Source: an uncultured Agathobacter sp.
Lineage (GTDB): Bacteria > Bacillota > Clostridia > Lachnospirales > Lachnospiraceae
NCBI GenBank assembly: GCA_934358675.1
Contig: CAKRKX010000018.1
Coordinates: 1 to 31,060 of the forward strand
DNA length: 31,060 bases
Direction: 5' to 3'
The position numbers and the translations under genes were made by a program. Positions 14,899 through 21,233 of the stretch are shown here, piece after piece (position 1 is the first letter of the stretch; each line of letters starts with the position of its first letter). The notes under the pieces were generated by a model. The model was not told the origin of the DNA. It saw only the letters and a program-made list of their open reading frames with translations, and ran no database searches.

Positions 14899-15580
14899 TA
14901 CATTATTCGAATCGATTTTCACAACAACCGACGCGACATCCGTCGCACAGTTTCTGCTCTGTATCGCAGTGTCGTTACTGCTCGGTTTCCTCTTTGCGAT
15001 CGTGTACCGCTACAAGAACCATGCAACACAGAGTTTTCTGATCACACTCGCACTCCTGCCCGCAACCGTGTGCGCCGTCATTCTGATGGTCAACGGCAAT
15101 GTCGGTGCCGGAGTTGCCGTAGCCGGCGCTTTTTCCCTCGTGAGATTCCGCTCCGTGCCGGGCAATGCGCGTGACATCGGAACGATCTTCCTTGCGATGG
15201 CAGCCGGACTGATGACCGGAATGGGATACCTCGGATACGCAGTGCTTTTTTCGCTCATCCTCGGACTGGTCATGATCATCCTGACACAGACCGGATTCGG
15301 CATCGCCGATGATTCGGACGCAGACAAGACACTACGCATCACGATTCCGGAAGATTTAAACTACTCCACCGTTTTTGACGATCTGTTTGCACAGTACACC
15401 ACAAGCTGCAAACTCATCTCTGTTAAGACAACGAACATGGGCAGCATGTTCAAATTACAGTATCATCTGACACTCGCGGACCCATCTGCGGAAAAAGCAT
15501 TCATCGATGCACTCCGCTGCCGTAACGGCAACCTCGAGATCAGCATCACACGACAGGAGGCGAATACGTATGAGTTATAA
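14891..15580 (+). CDS. DUF4956 membrane protein
   Basis: This 229-aa protein has four or so membrane segments in its first 150 residues (near 17-38, 50-66, 72-88 and 110-142). They include the conserved VAVAGAFSLVRFRSVPGNAR loop region typical of DUF4956 proteins. A soluble C-terminal alpha/beta part of about 75 residues follows (LRITIPEDLNYSTVFDDLF). The ATG at 14891 is chosen because AGGAGG lies 11 bases upstream and the longer frame from 14831 lies inside the VTC gene. It overlaps its neighbours on both sides (8 and 11 bases), so the three genes must be made together. Function is unknown; a membrane partner or channel for the VTC enzyme or its product is a reasonable guess from context. 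Confidence 0.87.
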   Translation: MLNTLFESIFTTTDATSVAQFLLCIAVSLLLGFLFAIVYRYKNHATQSFLITLALLPATVCAVILMVNGNVGAGVAVAGAFSLVRFRSVPGNARDIGTIFLAMAAGLMTGMGYLGYAVLFSLILGLVMIILTQTGFGIADDSDADKTLRITIPEDLNYSTVFDDLFAQYTTSCKLISVKTTNMGSMFKLQYHLTLADPSAEKAFIDALRCRNGNLEISITRQEANTYEL

Positions 15581-17402
15581 CAATACAAAATTACTTGCAG
15601 CCATATTAGGCTATTCTTTGCTGGCATGCAGCATCTGCGGATGCACAACCAATACATCCACACAGACGACCGAAGCAACCGAATCTTCTGAGACTTCCGA
15701 ATATGCAGTTACTTATCTTGACAGTGACGATATGTTCACCGACCGTGACAAGGAGGTCGGTTATGATGAGGAGACCGCCGTATCGGTCACACTCGCAGAT
15801 GGCGCAACCAGTTGCGACGATAATTCCGTAAGTATCGAGGATGACACCGTGACGATCTCCAAGGAAGGCACTTACATTTTAAGCGGCAGCTTAAGCAACG
15901 GACAGATCATCATTGATGCCGATGAAAATGCGAAGATCCAGCTTGTTCTTGACAATGCTGCCATCAATTGTGGCACAAGTGCCGCCATCTACGTGCGACA
16001 GGCCGACAAGGTATTCGTGACACTTGCATCCGGTTCCGAAAATACATTAAGCAACACCAGTGACTTTGTGGCGATCGATGACAACAATATCGACGGTGTC
16101 ATCTTCTCCAAATCCGACCTGACGCTCAACGGATCCGGTTCGCTCACCGTAAACGCCGCTTACGGACACGGCATCGTCTCCAAAGATGATCTCGTCATCA
16201 CAAGTGGAACCTACACGATCACTGCCGCCAAGCACGCCTTAAGCGGCAAGGACAGCGTCCGCATCGCAGACGGTGTCATCACACTCGATGCAGGAACCGA
16301 TGGCATCCACAGCGAAAACACCGATAAGGACGGCAAAGGTTTTATCTACATCGCCGGCGGGGACATCAATATCGAAGCGGACTCCGACGGAATGGATGCC
16401 GAGGAAACGTTACAGATCGACGGCGGCTCCATGACGATCGCAGCCGGAGATGACGGCGTGCACTCCGATGCAGACCTCATTATCACCGACGGAACGATCG
16501 ATGTGACGCAAAGCTACGAAGGACTCGAAGGAATGACCGTGACGATCGAGGATGGCGACATCAGCGTTGTCTCTTCCGATGACGGACTGAATGCAGCCGG
16601 AGATCCTGCGGATGCGACAACGTCCTCCGATTCGACTTCTTCCGATGCTGCTGACCGTGCAGGCGATACATCAACATCAGATAACAATGCTAAGAATGCA
16701 GCACCGACACCGCCTGCCGGAGATAGCCAAGACAGTTCAGCTTCGGATATCGAAACGATTTCTGCAAAACCAGACGGTCCGAATGACAACGGTGGCACTC
16801 CACCCGAAAAACCAGATGGATCGGATAACAACGGCGGTACTCCGCCACAACGCCCGGATGATTCAAATATGCCTTCCGGCGGACCGGGCGGCAACGGCGA
16901 CTTCGATGGTGGCGGCGGAATGGATGAGGCACACGATTACAACTTTATCGTAATCAGTGGCGGCACATTAAGCGTCAACGCAGGCGGTGACGGCATCGAT
17001 TCCAACGGAGACCTTGTTATCACAGGCGGCACCATCTATGTCTCCGGTCCGACCAACGGTGGTAACGGTGCGCTAGATTATGCAGGCGACGCAACGATCA
17101 GCGGCGGCACGATCGTAGCTGTCGGTGCCAGCGGTATGGCACAGAACTTTGGTTCCGATTCCACACAGGGCAGCATGCTTGTAACCGTTGCAGACTCTAC
17201 CTTAACCGGAGATCTGACTCTGACAGATTCCGACGGAAATGTCGTTGTATCCTACTCCCCGGAGAAAGCATACAACTCCGTTGTGATCAGTTGTCCGGAC
17301 TTAAAAGAAGGCGAAACCTACACATTGAAAACCGGTGATGTAACGAACACCGTGACTATGTCGTCTCTCATCTACGGAGAAGATGATCAGATGCGAAGAT
17401 AA
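15570..17402 (+). CDS. Cthe_2159-like carbohydrate-binding lipoprotein
   Basis: This 610-aa lipoprotein has a signal sequence ending in either LLAC (Cys20) or ICGC (Cys25). From about residue 75 it is a run of short repeats of the type (I)T(I)SGGT-(V/I)x(I)xA-xxDGI, e.g. DGVIFSKSDLTLNGSGSLTV, GTDGIHSENTD and DSDGMDAEETLQIDGG. This is the parallel beta-helix pattern of the Cthe_2159 (DUF4353) family, whose founder binds plant cell-wall polysaccharide. A flexible insertion rich in S, D, P, N and G (about 350-460, with GGTPPEKPDG/GGTPPQRPD duplications) splits the helix, which then resumes to the end. AGGAGG lies 9 bases before ATG 15570; the longer frame from 15507 is inside the upstream gene. 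The frequent DG/DD pairs suggest bound calcium. A strong terminator follows. Confidence 0.88.
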   Translation: MSYNNTKLLAAILGYSLLACSICGCTTNTSTQTTEATESSETSEYAVTYLDSDDMFTDRDKEVGYDEETAVSVTLADGATSCDDNSVSIEDDTVTISKEGTYILSGSLSNGQIIIDADENAKIQLVLDNAAINCGTSAAIYVRQADKVFVTLASGSENTLSNTSDFVAIDDNNIDGVIFSKSDLTLNGSGSLTVNAAYGHGIVSKDDLVITSGTYTITAAKHALSGKDSVRIADGVITLDAGTDGIHSENTDKDGKGFIYIAGGDINIEADSDGMDAEETLQIDGGSMTIAAGDDGVHSDADLIITDGTIDVTQSYEGLEGMTVTIEDGDISVVSSDDGLNAAGDPADATTSSDSTSSDAADRAGDTSTSDNNAKNAAPTPPAGDSQDSSASDIETISAKPDGPNDNGGTPPEKPDGSDNNGGTPPQRPDDSNMPSGGPGGNGDFDGGGGMDEAHDYNFIVISGGTLSVNAGGDGIDSNGDLVITGGTIYVSGPTNGGNGALDYAGDATISGGTIVAVGASGMAQNFGSDSTQGSMLVTVADSTLTGDLTLTDSDGNVVVSYSPEKAYNSVVISCPDLKEGETYTLKTGDVTNTVTMSSLIYGEDDQMRR

Positions 17403-17408
17403 CTACGA

Positions 17409-17436
17409 AAAGGAGCTGCGATCGCAGCTCCTTTTT
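17409..17436 (+). terminator. Perfectly palindromic terminator after the VTC operon
   Basis: AAAAGGAGCTGC pairs with GCAGCTCCTTTT around a GATC centre, 12 bp with no mismatch. Runs of A and T on both sides make it usable in both directions. Confidence 0.92.
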
Positions 17437-17441
17437 CCTGT

Positions 17442-17470
17442 TGACAACCATCTGTAATTACGTTATTCTA
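17442..17470 (+). promoter_or_regulatory. Promoter of the orphan leader/small ORF unit
   Basis: Plus-strand TTGACA (17442-17447), exactly 17 bases, then TATTCT (17465-17470, 4 of 6). It lies just past the VTC operon terminator and points into a 375-bp stretch without a large gene. Confidence 0.65.
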
Positions 17471-17479
17471 TATCCACCA

Positions 17480-17568
17480 AAACTCATACTTTTCAAATTC
17501 GATGTGATACACCGATTTGACAAATCATTTGGTGCACGATGGTTCATGTGCACGTATACCCGAGTTTT
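17480..17568 (+). ncRNA. Possible structured leader RNA
   Basis: AAAACTC (17480-17486) can pair with GAGTTTT (17562-17568), closing an 89-base region right after the predicted transcription start. Inside it are GATTT-GAC-AAATC (near 17515-17527, extendable by CACC/GGTG) and GTGCAC (17532-17537) with GTGCAC (17548-17553). The result resembles a multi-branched junction. The pairing was found by eye and no known RNA family was recognised. The outer helix is only 7 bp, so this is a weak proposal. Confidence 0.35.
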
Positions 17569-17628
17569 AACAATTGAAACAAAGCAGGAACTAAATTTCC
17601 ATTAACCGAGAAAGGACAGGTGAATAAT

Positions 17629-17703
17629 ATGGTATGTAAGGCATGGGAAGATCATTATCAATCCGGACGATTAAGTGAAATATTTTCTTCTGTACAAATC
17701 TAA
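17629..17703 (+). CDS. Candidate 24-aa small ORF
   Basis: ATG at 17629 follows AGGACAGGTGA at a usable distance and opens a 24-codon frame starting MVCKAWEDHYQ and ending at TAA 17703. It sits between a good promoter with a foldable leader and a bidirectional hairpin. There is one cysteine, no membrane segment and no recognised family. The length and position suit a leader peptide or small regulatory peptide. It could also be chance, or the start of a gene truncated by rearrangement; the opening has a vague resemblance to the tails of Rpn-type transposase proteins, which I do not rely on. Confidence 0.35.
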   Translation: MVCKAWEDHYQSGRLSEIFSSVQI

Positions 17704-17717
17704 CCAAGCCACAAAAT

Positions 17718-17762
17718 AAGGGAACCGTCCCGTCAATGAACACTGACGCTATGGCTCCCTTT
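17718..17762 (-). terminator. Bidirectional terminator-like hairpin after nadA
   Basis: AAGGGA near 17718 pairs with TCCCTT near 17757-17762. An inner stem CGTCA/TGACG (near 17731 and 17744) and ACC/GGC-type contacts lie between. On the minus strand it continues TTATTTTG; on the plus strand, TTGTTTATG. It may serve nadA and the small ORF unit. Confidence 0.6.
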
Positions 17763-17777
17763 GTTTATGTAACAGGT

Positions 17778-18698
17778 TTACTGGCCAAGCGTAAGCATCG
17801 TATCGATGCATCGTCCGGCCTCTTTCATAACCTTCTCATCCATCTGGATTTCCTCTCCGCCGTCTCCAATCAGACAATGGTATACATCACCGAGTGTGGT
17901 AAGCTTCATGTTGTGACATACACAATCCTTCGACAACGGATAGAACTTCTTATCCGGGCACTCGTACTGCAAATGCTGCACAATGCTGTTCTCGGTTCCG
18001 ATAATAAATTCCTTCGCACTGCTCTTCTTTGCATAATCCATGATACCGGTCGTAGAGCCGCGGAAATCAGCCTTTTCCGATACTTCCGGAAGACACTCCG
18101 GATGTACAAGAAGGAGAGCGTCCGGATGTGCCTTTCTCGCTTTCTCCACATCACGGACCGACATACGCACATGGGTCGGGCAACCACCCTGCAGCAGCTT
18201 GATGTTTTTCTCCGGCACCTGATCCGCAACCCATTTTCCAAGGTTACAATCCGGAATAAATAAAATGTTCTTATTGTCAATATTTTTAACGATCTGTACC
18301 GCAGACGATGAAGTCACACACACGTCGCAGATCGTCTTAAGTTCCGATGTTGTGTTAATGTAGGCAACCACCGTATAGTCCGGATACATCTGCTTGACAC
18401 CGGAGATCAGCTCCACATCCATCTGCTCCGCCATCGGACAGCCGGCCTGCGCGTTCGAAAGAATAACTTTCTTCTCCGGCGAAAGGATTTTACAGGTCTC
18501 TGCCATAAAACGCACGCCGCACATGATCACGGTCTTCTGCTTTGCCTGCGCCGCCTGTTTGCTCAGCCCGTACGAATCTCCGACATAATCGGCAACCTCC
18601 CAGATATCATGACTCTGGTATGCATGCGCGAGGATGCACACATCCTTTTCCTTCTTCAAACGGATGATCTCATCCTGTAATTCTCTTGTTGTAAACAT
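17778..18698 (-). CDS. nadA: Quinolinate synthase A
   Basis: This 306-aa [4Fe-4S] enzyme condenses iminoaspartate with dihydroxyacetone phosphate to give quinolinate, the precursor of NAD. Typical motifs are ILAHAYQ (22-28), YVGDSYGLS (38-46), AGCPMA with ligand Cys87, a TSSSAVQIV region, IPDCNLG, GGCPTHVR with ligand Cys173, VHPECLPEV, GSTTGIM and DCVCHNMK, with Cys259 or Cys261 as the third ligand. The length fits the short bacterial form. ATG 18698 has AGGAG 7 bases upstream, whereas the open frame to 18881 crosses the promoter. Unlike the usual nadABC operon, nadB and nadC are not adjacent here, so the iminoaspartate source must be elsewhere. Its promoter overlaps a possible NiaR-type operator. 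Confidence 0.95.
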   Translation of the reverse strand: MFTTRELQDEIIRLKKEKDVCILAHAYQSHDIWEVADYVGDSYGLSKQAAQAKQKTVIMCGVRFMAETCKILSPEKKVILSNAQAGCPMAEQMDVELISGVKQMYPDYTVVAYINTTSELKTICDVCVTSSSAVQIVKNIDNKNILFIPDCNLGKWVADQVPEKNIKLLQGGCPTHVRMSVRDVEKARKAHPDALLLVHPECLPEVSEKADFRGSTTGIMDYAKKSSAKEFIIGTENSIVQHLQYECPDKKFYPLSKDCVCHNMKLTTLGDVYHCLIGDGGEEIQMDEKVMKEAGRCIDTMLTLGQ

Positions 18699-18780
18699 AA
18701 ATCTGCTCCTATCATTGAATGTCCGCCATTGGGCCGACATAATCTCTCCTGGTACTGCGCCCTGAAAAAGCGTTATCCCT

Positions 18781-18809
18781 AGTATACTCACTGTCTTTTT
18801 CACTGTCAA
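18781..18809 (-). promoter_or_regulatory. Strong promoter of nadA
   Basis: Minus-strand TTGACA (18809-18804), exactly 17 bases, then TATACT (18786-18781, 5 of 6). The leader is about 75 nt. Confidence 0.8.
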
Positions 18810-18813
18810 GACA
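18804..18813 (-). promoter_or_regulatory. Candidate NiaR-type operator over the nadA -35
   Basis: The minus strand reads ACATGTGTCTTGACAGTG here, containing the TGTC-TT-GACA inverted repeat that embeds the -35. Repression of NAD synthesis genes by the niacin-responsive NiaR (YrxA) through TGTCxxGACA-like sites is known in Firmicutes. The match is from memory and the site is short. Confidence 0.4.
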
Positions 18814-18881
18814 CATGTTTTGTTTTCTGTAAACTCATACATACATTTGCATTTTGTTCCGTGTACAATACTTTTCCACAC

Positions 18882-18920
18882 AAAAAAACACTAAGCGTGC
18901 CTAAAAAGGCTTACTTAGTG
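18882..18920 (-). terminator. Terminator after lepB
   Basis: CACTAAG (18889-18895) pairs with CTTAGTG (18914-18920), with an inner GCCT/AGGC stem (18899-18902, 18907-18910). A seven-base T-run follows on the minus strand. Confidence 0.85.
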
Positions 18921-18962
18921 CTTTCTTATCGCAAATATTTAAATGTTTCTCCCTGACCGGCT

Positions 18963-19670
18963 CTAAAACCACGGCAATTTGTGGAACGGAATGATTACAT
19001 TCACCTGACACTTGATATCATCGTAGGAGATATACGGATCATCCCAGTACCGCGCGTCCAGTGATACCTCACGATTGTCTCCCAGAAGAAATACACATCC
19101 GTCCGGAACCGTGAACGTCTCATCGCATTCCGTCAGCACATCATCGTCCAGATACGCCGACTCGTCCAGTTCTTCCCCATTGATATGTACATGATCATCC
19201 TCAAACGAAACCGTATCTCCCGGAAGTCCGATAACACGCTTGACCATGATCGTGTCCTCTTCCGCCTGATAAAAATTGACGATATCGCCTCTCTGCGGTG
19301 CCTCATCATTGTAGGCATTGCGATCACCGATCGTCCAGTCATGAACCATAATGGTCGGCTCCATACTCTCCGACGGTATCCGTGCCATCATCAAAAAGAA
19401 GTGGAATGTGATATAGATGGCTACAAGGACGGCTCCGTAGATGCCCCAGCCAAGGATTGTTTTCTTCTTTCCCTTTTTGGCTTCTTTCACAGGCTTCTTA
19501 TCTTCCTGCGCCGGTACATTCTCCTGCGCATTCTTTTCATCCGCGTTCTCGTTTCCGCTTGTTTCCGCATTTGCAGCATCCTCACCGGCCTCCTGCTGCA
19601 CGCTCTCCGGCGCATTCTCTTCTGTATTCAAACCATCGGTATTGAAATCTTCTATATCCAGCTTGCTCAT
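18963..19670 (-). CDS. lepB: Signal peptidase I
   Basis: This 235-aa membrane protease removes signal peptides from exported proteins, such as the surface proteins encoded elsewhere here. An unusually acidic, low-complexity cytoplasmic tail of about 65 residues precedes a lysine cluster and one membrane segment (near 72-96). The catalytic Ser102 lies in RIPSESMEPT and the Lys144 general base in MVKRVIGLPGD. The C-terminal box GDNREVSLDARYW is present. Family members in Firmicutes usually have a much shorter tail. GAGG lies 7 bases before the ATG. It is monocistronic, with its own promoter (TTGTAA/TATAAT) and terminator. The type I (S26) assignment is firm; the symbol sipS-like or lepB is a matter of naming. 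Confidence 0.94.
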   Translation of the reverse strand: MSKLDIEDFNTDGLNTEENAPESVQQEAGEDAANAETSGNENADEKNAQENVPAQEDKKPVKEAKKGKKKTILGWGIYGAVLVAIYITFHFFLMMARIPSESMEPTIMVHDWTIGDRNAYNDEAPQRGDIVNFYQAEEDTIMVKRVIGLPGDTVSFEDDHVHINGEELDESAYLDDDVLTECDETFTVPDGCVFLLGDNREVSLDARYWDDPYISYDDIKCQVNVIIPFHKLPWF

Positions 19671-19706
19671 AATATGTCCTCGCCTTTTCTCGTTGTAATG
19701 ACTTAC

Positions 19707-19735
19707 ATTATAACAATAACGGAATCGATTTACAA
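19707..19735 (-). promoter_or_regulatory. Promoter of lepB
   Basis: Minus-strand TTGTAA (19735-19730), 17 bases, then TATAAT (19712-19707). The -10 is perfect and the leader is about 30 nt. Confidence 0.75.
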
Positions 19736-19765
19736 CCGACTGTCACTCCGTTTCCGGAAAAAGGC

Positions 19766-19803
19766 AAAAAAGAACCCCAGAGACTTCATCAAAGCCTCTG
19801 AGG
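19766..19803 (-). terminator. Terminator after tRNA-Pro
   Basis: CAGAG (19778-19782) pairs with CTCTG (19796-19800), extended by CC/GG with a one-base bulge. A run of six T follows on the minus strand. Confidence 0.6.
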
Positions 19804-19813
19804 TTGCCCCTGC

Positions 19814-19848
19814 CAAGGATTCTCTCACCTTTTGTACCGGAATCCTTG
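19814..19848 (-). repeat. 9-bp inverted repeat just 3' of tRNA-Pro
   Basis: CAAGGATTC (19814-19822) and GAATCCTTG (19840-19848) form a perfect stem with a 17-base loop, only 6 bases past the tRNA 3' end and without its own T-run. It may act in processing of the tRNA precursor or form part of a two-hairpin terminator. Confidence 0.5.
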
Positions 19849-19854
19849 AATTAG

Positions 19855-19928
19855 TCGGCGCGACAGGATTTGAACCTGCGACCTCTGCGTCCCGAACGCA
19901 GCGCTCTACCAAGCTGAGCCACGCGCCG
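19855..19928 (-). tRNA. tRNA-Pro, anticodon CGG
   Basis: This 74-base cloverleaf lies on the minus strand. Acceptor arms CGGCGCG and CGCGCCG, discriminator A, a D-arm with GGCTCAGCTTGGTAGAGC, an anticodon arm CTGCG-TTCGGGA-CGCAG with anticodon CGG (proline) and a T-arm GCAGGTTCGAATCCTGT are all readable. The C1-G72 pair fits tRNA-Pro. The 3' CCA is not encoded (CTA follows), so it must be added enzymatically. Confidence 0.95.
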
Positions 19929-19943
19929 ATTTTCAACTGCCCA

Positions 19944-19975
19944 ATTATATTATCACATACACGTGCATTTGTCTA
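19944..19975 (-). promoter_or_regulatory. Candidate promoter of tRNA-Pro
   Basis: Minus-strand TATAAT at 19949-19944 lies about 15 bases before the mature tRNA. An overlapping GATAAT at 19954-19949 is 15 bases from TAGACA (19975-19970). Neither pairing has ideal spacing, so the exact elements are uncertain. Confidence 0.35.
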
Positions 19976-20090
19976 GTCCATTTTTACTTTCCGATGCAAT
20001 TTTTGATAGATTTTTCCATAGAAACCATTATAATAAAGAAGTACGAATGAAATATCTGTATAAGATTGAAACAATACAAGGAGATCTACC

Positions 20091-20822
20091 ATGAAACAGA
20101 CCGCTCTCATTACCGGTGCCTCGCGCGGCATCGGTGCAGCACTCGCCGAGACATTTGCACGCGCAGGCTATCAGCTCGCACTGTGCTGCCGGAATTCCGA
20201 AGAAACACTGCGTGCTCTTGCCGACCGCCTGCAGAAACAATACGACACGACCGTTCTCATTTTCATCGGTGATGTCGGCGACTATGCCTTTGTCGAGGAG
20301 ATGACAGAGAAGACACTTGAGACATTTGACTCGATCGATGTGCTCATCAACAACGCCGGAATCTCTTACATCGGACTGCTGACCGATATGTCGATCGATG
20401 ACTGGAACAGGATTGTCGCGACAAATCTGACCTCGGTATTTTCCACCTGCCGCTGCGCCGTACCTTCGATGGTGCATAACAAGTGCGGAAAAATCATCAA
20501 TATTTCCTCCGTGTGGGGCAATGTCGGAGCCTCCTGTGAGGTTGCGTACTCCGCATGTAAAGGCGGCATCAATTCCTTTACCCGCGCATTGGGCAAGGAA
20601 CTTGCGCCGAGCAATATTACGGTAAATGCGATCGCGTGCGGTGTCATCGACACCGATATGAACCGCTGTTTCTCAGATGAGGAGCGTGCTGAGCTGATCG
20701 CAGAGATTCCTGCGGAGCGCATGGGCACACCAGAGGAAGTTGCCGAACTGGCTTTTTCCATCGCATCCGGTCATGCGTATCTCAACGGACAGATCATCAC
20801 GTTGGACGGTGGATGGATTTAA
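20091..20822 (+). CDS. Short-chain dehydrogenase/reductase, FabG-like
   Basis: This 243-aa classical SDR has the cofactor motif TGASRGIG (9-16), structural NNAG (87-90), catalytic Ser139/140 in NISSVWG, and Tyr153 with Lys157 in AYSACKGG. The C-terminal GMP-type loop reads RMGTPEEVA, and the LNGQIITLDGGWI ending is typical of 3-oxoacyl-ACP reductases. The family reduces a keto group with NAD(P)H. Isolated fabG-like paralogs such as ymfI are common in Firmicutes, and away from a fatty-acid operon the substrate cannot be assigned. AAGGAG lies 7 bases before the ATG; the in-frame context leaves no longer alternative. No terminator is evident before the XRE gene 90 bases downstream. Confidence 0.9.
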   Translation: MKQTALITGASRGIGAALAETFARAGYQLALCCRNSEETLRALADRLQKQYDTTVLIFIGDVGDYAFVEEMTEKTLETFDSIDVLINNAGISYIGLLTDMSIDDWNRIVATNLTSVFSTCRCAVPSMVHNKCGKIINISSVWGNVGASCEVAYSACKGGINSFTRALGKELAPSNITVNAIACGVIDTDMNRCFSDEERAELIAEIPAERMGTPEEVAELAFSIASGHAYLNGQIITLDGGWI

Positions 20823-20911
20823 ATTCTATACTTTTCAATTTTTGACGAATTTGTCTATATAATTATATTTCTGCTATTTCTTTTTTACGATCGATTCTTT
20901 ACAATTCATCT

Positions 20912-21160
20912 ATGGAGAAGAAATCACGCACAACATACAAACACGAAACATTCGGTCAGAAATTGAATGCGATCATGATTGCGCAAAACATTTCCAATCA
21001 ACGGCTTGCAACACAGCTGACGCTTGCCGCAACCACGATCAGCGGTTATCGCACCGGGCGCCGCGCTCCGAGTGTGGATGAACTCGTGCGCCTTGCCGAC
21101 GCGCTTCAAGTTTCTGTCACGTACCTGATCGGCGACACAGAATCGAAAGAGAACGCCTGA
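20912..21160 (+). CDS. Small XRE-family DNA-binding protein
   Basis: This 82-aa protein is essentially one helix-turn-helix domain of the Cro/C1 type. The recognised spans are FGQKLNAIMIAQNISNQRLA (14-33), the recognition-helix region LAATTISGYRTGRRAPS (38-54) and the closing helix LADALQVSVTYLIGD (61-75). No effector domain follows. The ATG at 20912 has no visible Shine-Dalgarno sequence, unlike almost every other gene here, so translation may depend on the upstream SDR transcript, be leaderless, or start elsewhere. A bidirectional terminator follows at once. Targets are unknown. Confidence 0.8.
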   Translation: MEKKSRTTYKHETFGQKLNAIMIAQNISNQRLATQLTLAATTISGYRTGRRAPSVDELVRLADALQVSVTYLIGDTESKENA

Positions 21161-21177
21161 TCCCTGCACAAAGAAAA

Positions 21178-21218
21178 CCCGGAAGCATATCACAACGGAT
21201 ATGCCTCCGGGCTTTTTT
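21178..21218. terminator. Bidirectional terminator between the XRE and glgX genes
   Basis: CCCGGA (21178-21183) pairs with TCCGGG (21206-21211), and GCATATC (21185-21191) with GATATGC (21198-21204). TTTTTT follows on the plus strand; on the minus strand the continuation is TTTTCTTTG. It serves the convergent genes on both sides. Confidence 0.9.
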
Positions 21219-21233
21219 CTCTTACATCTTCTC

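Noticed and set aside
19814..19928. Integrated-element attachment site at tRNA-Pro
   Set aside because: No duplicated tRNA 3' end, integrase or phage-type genes are found within the window.
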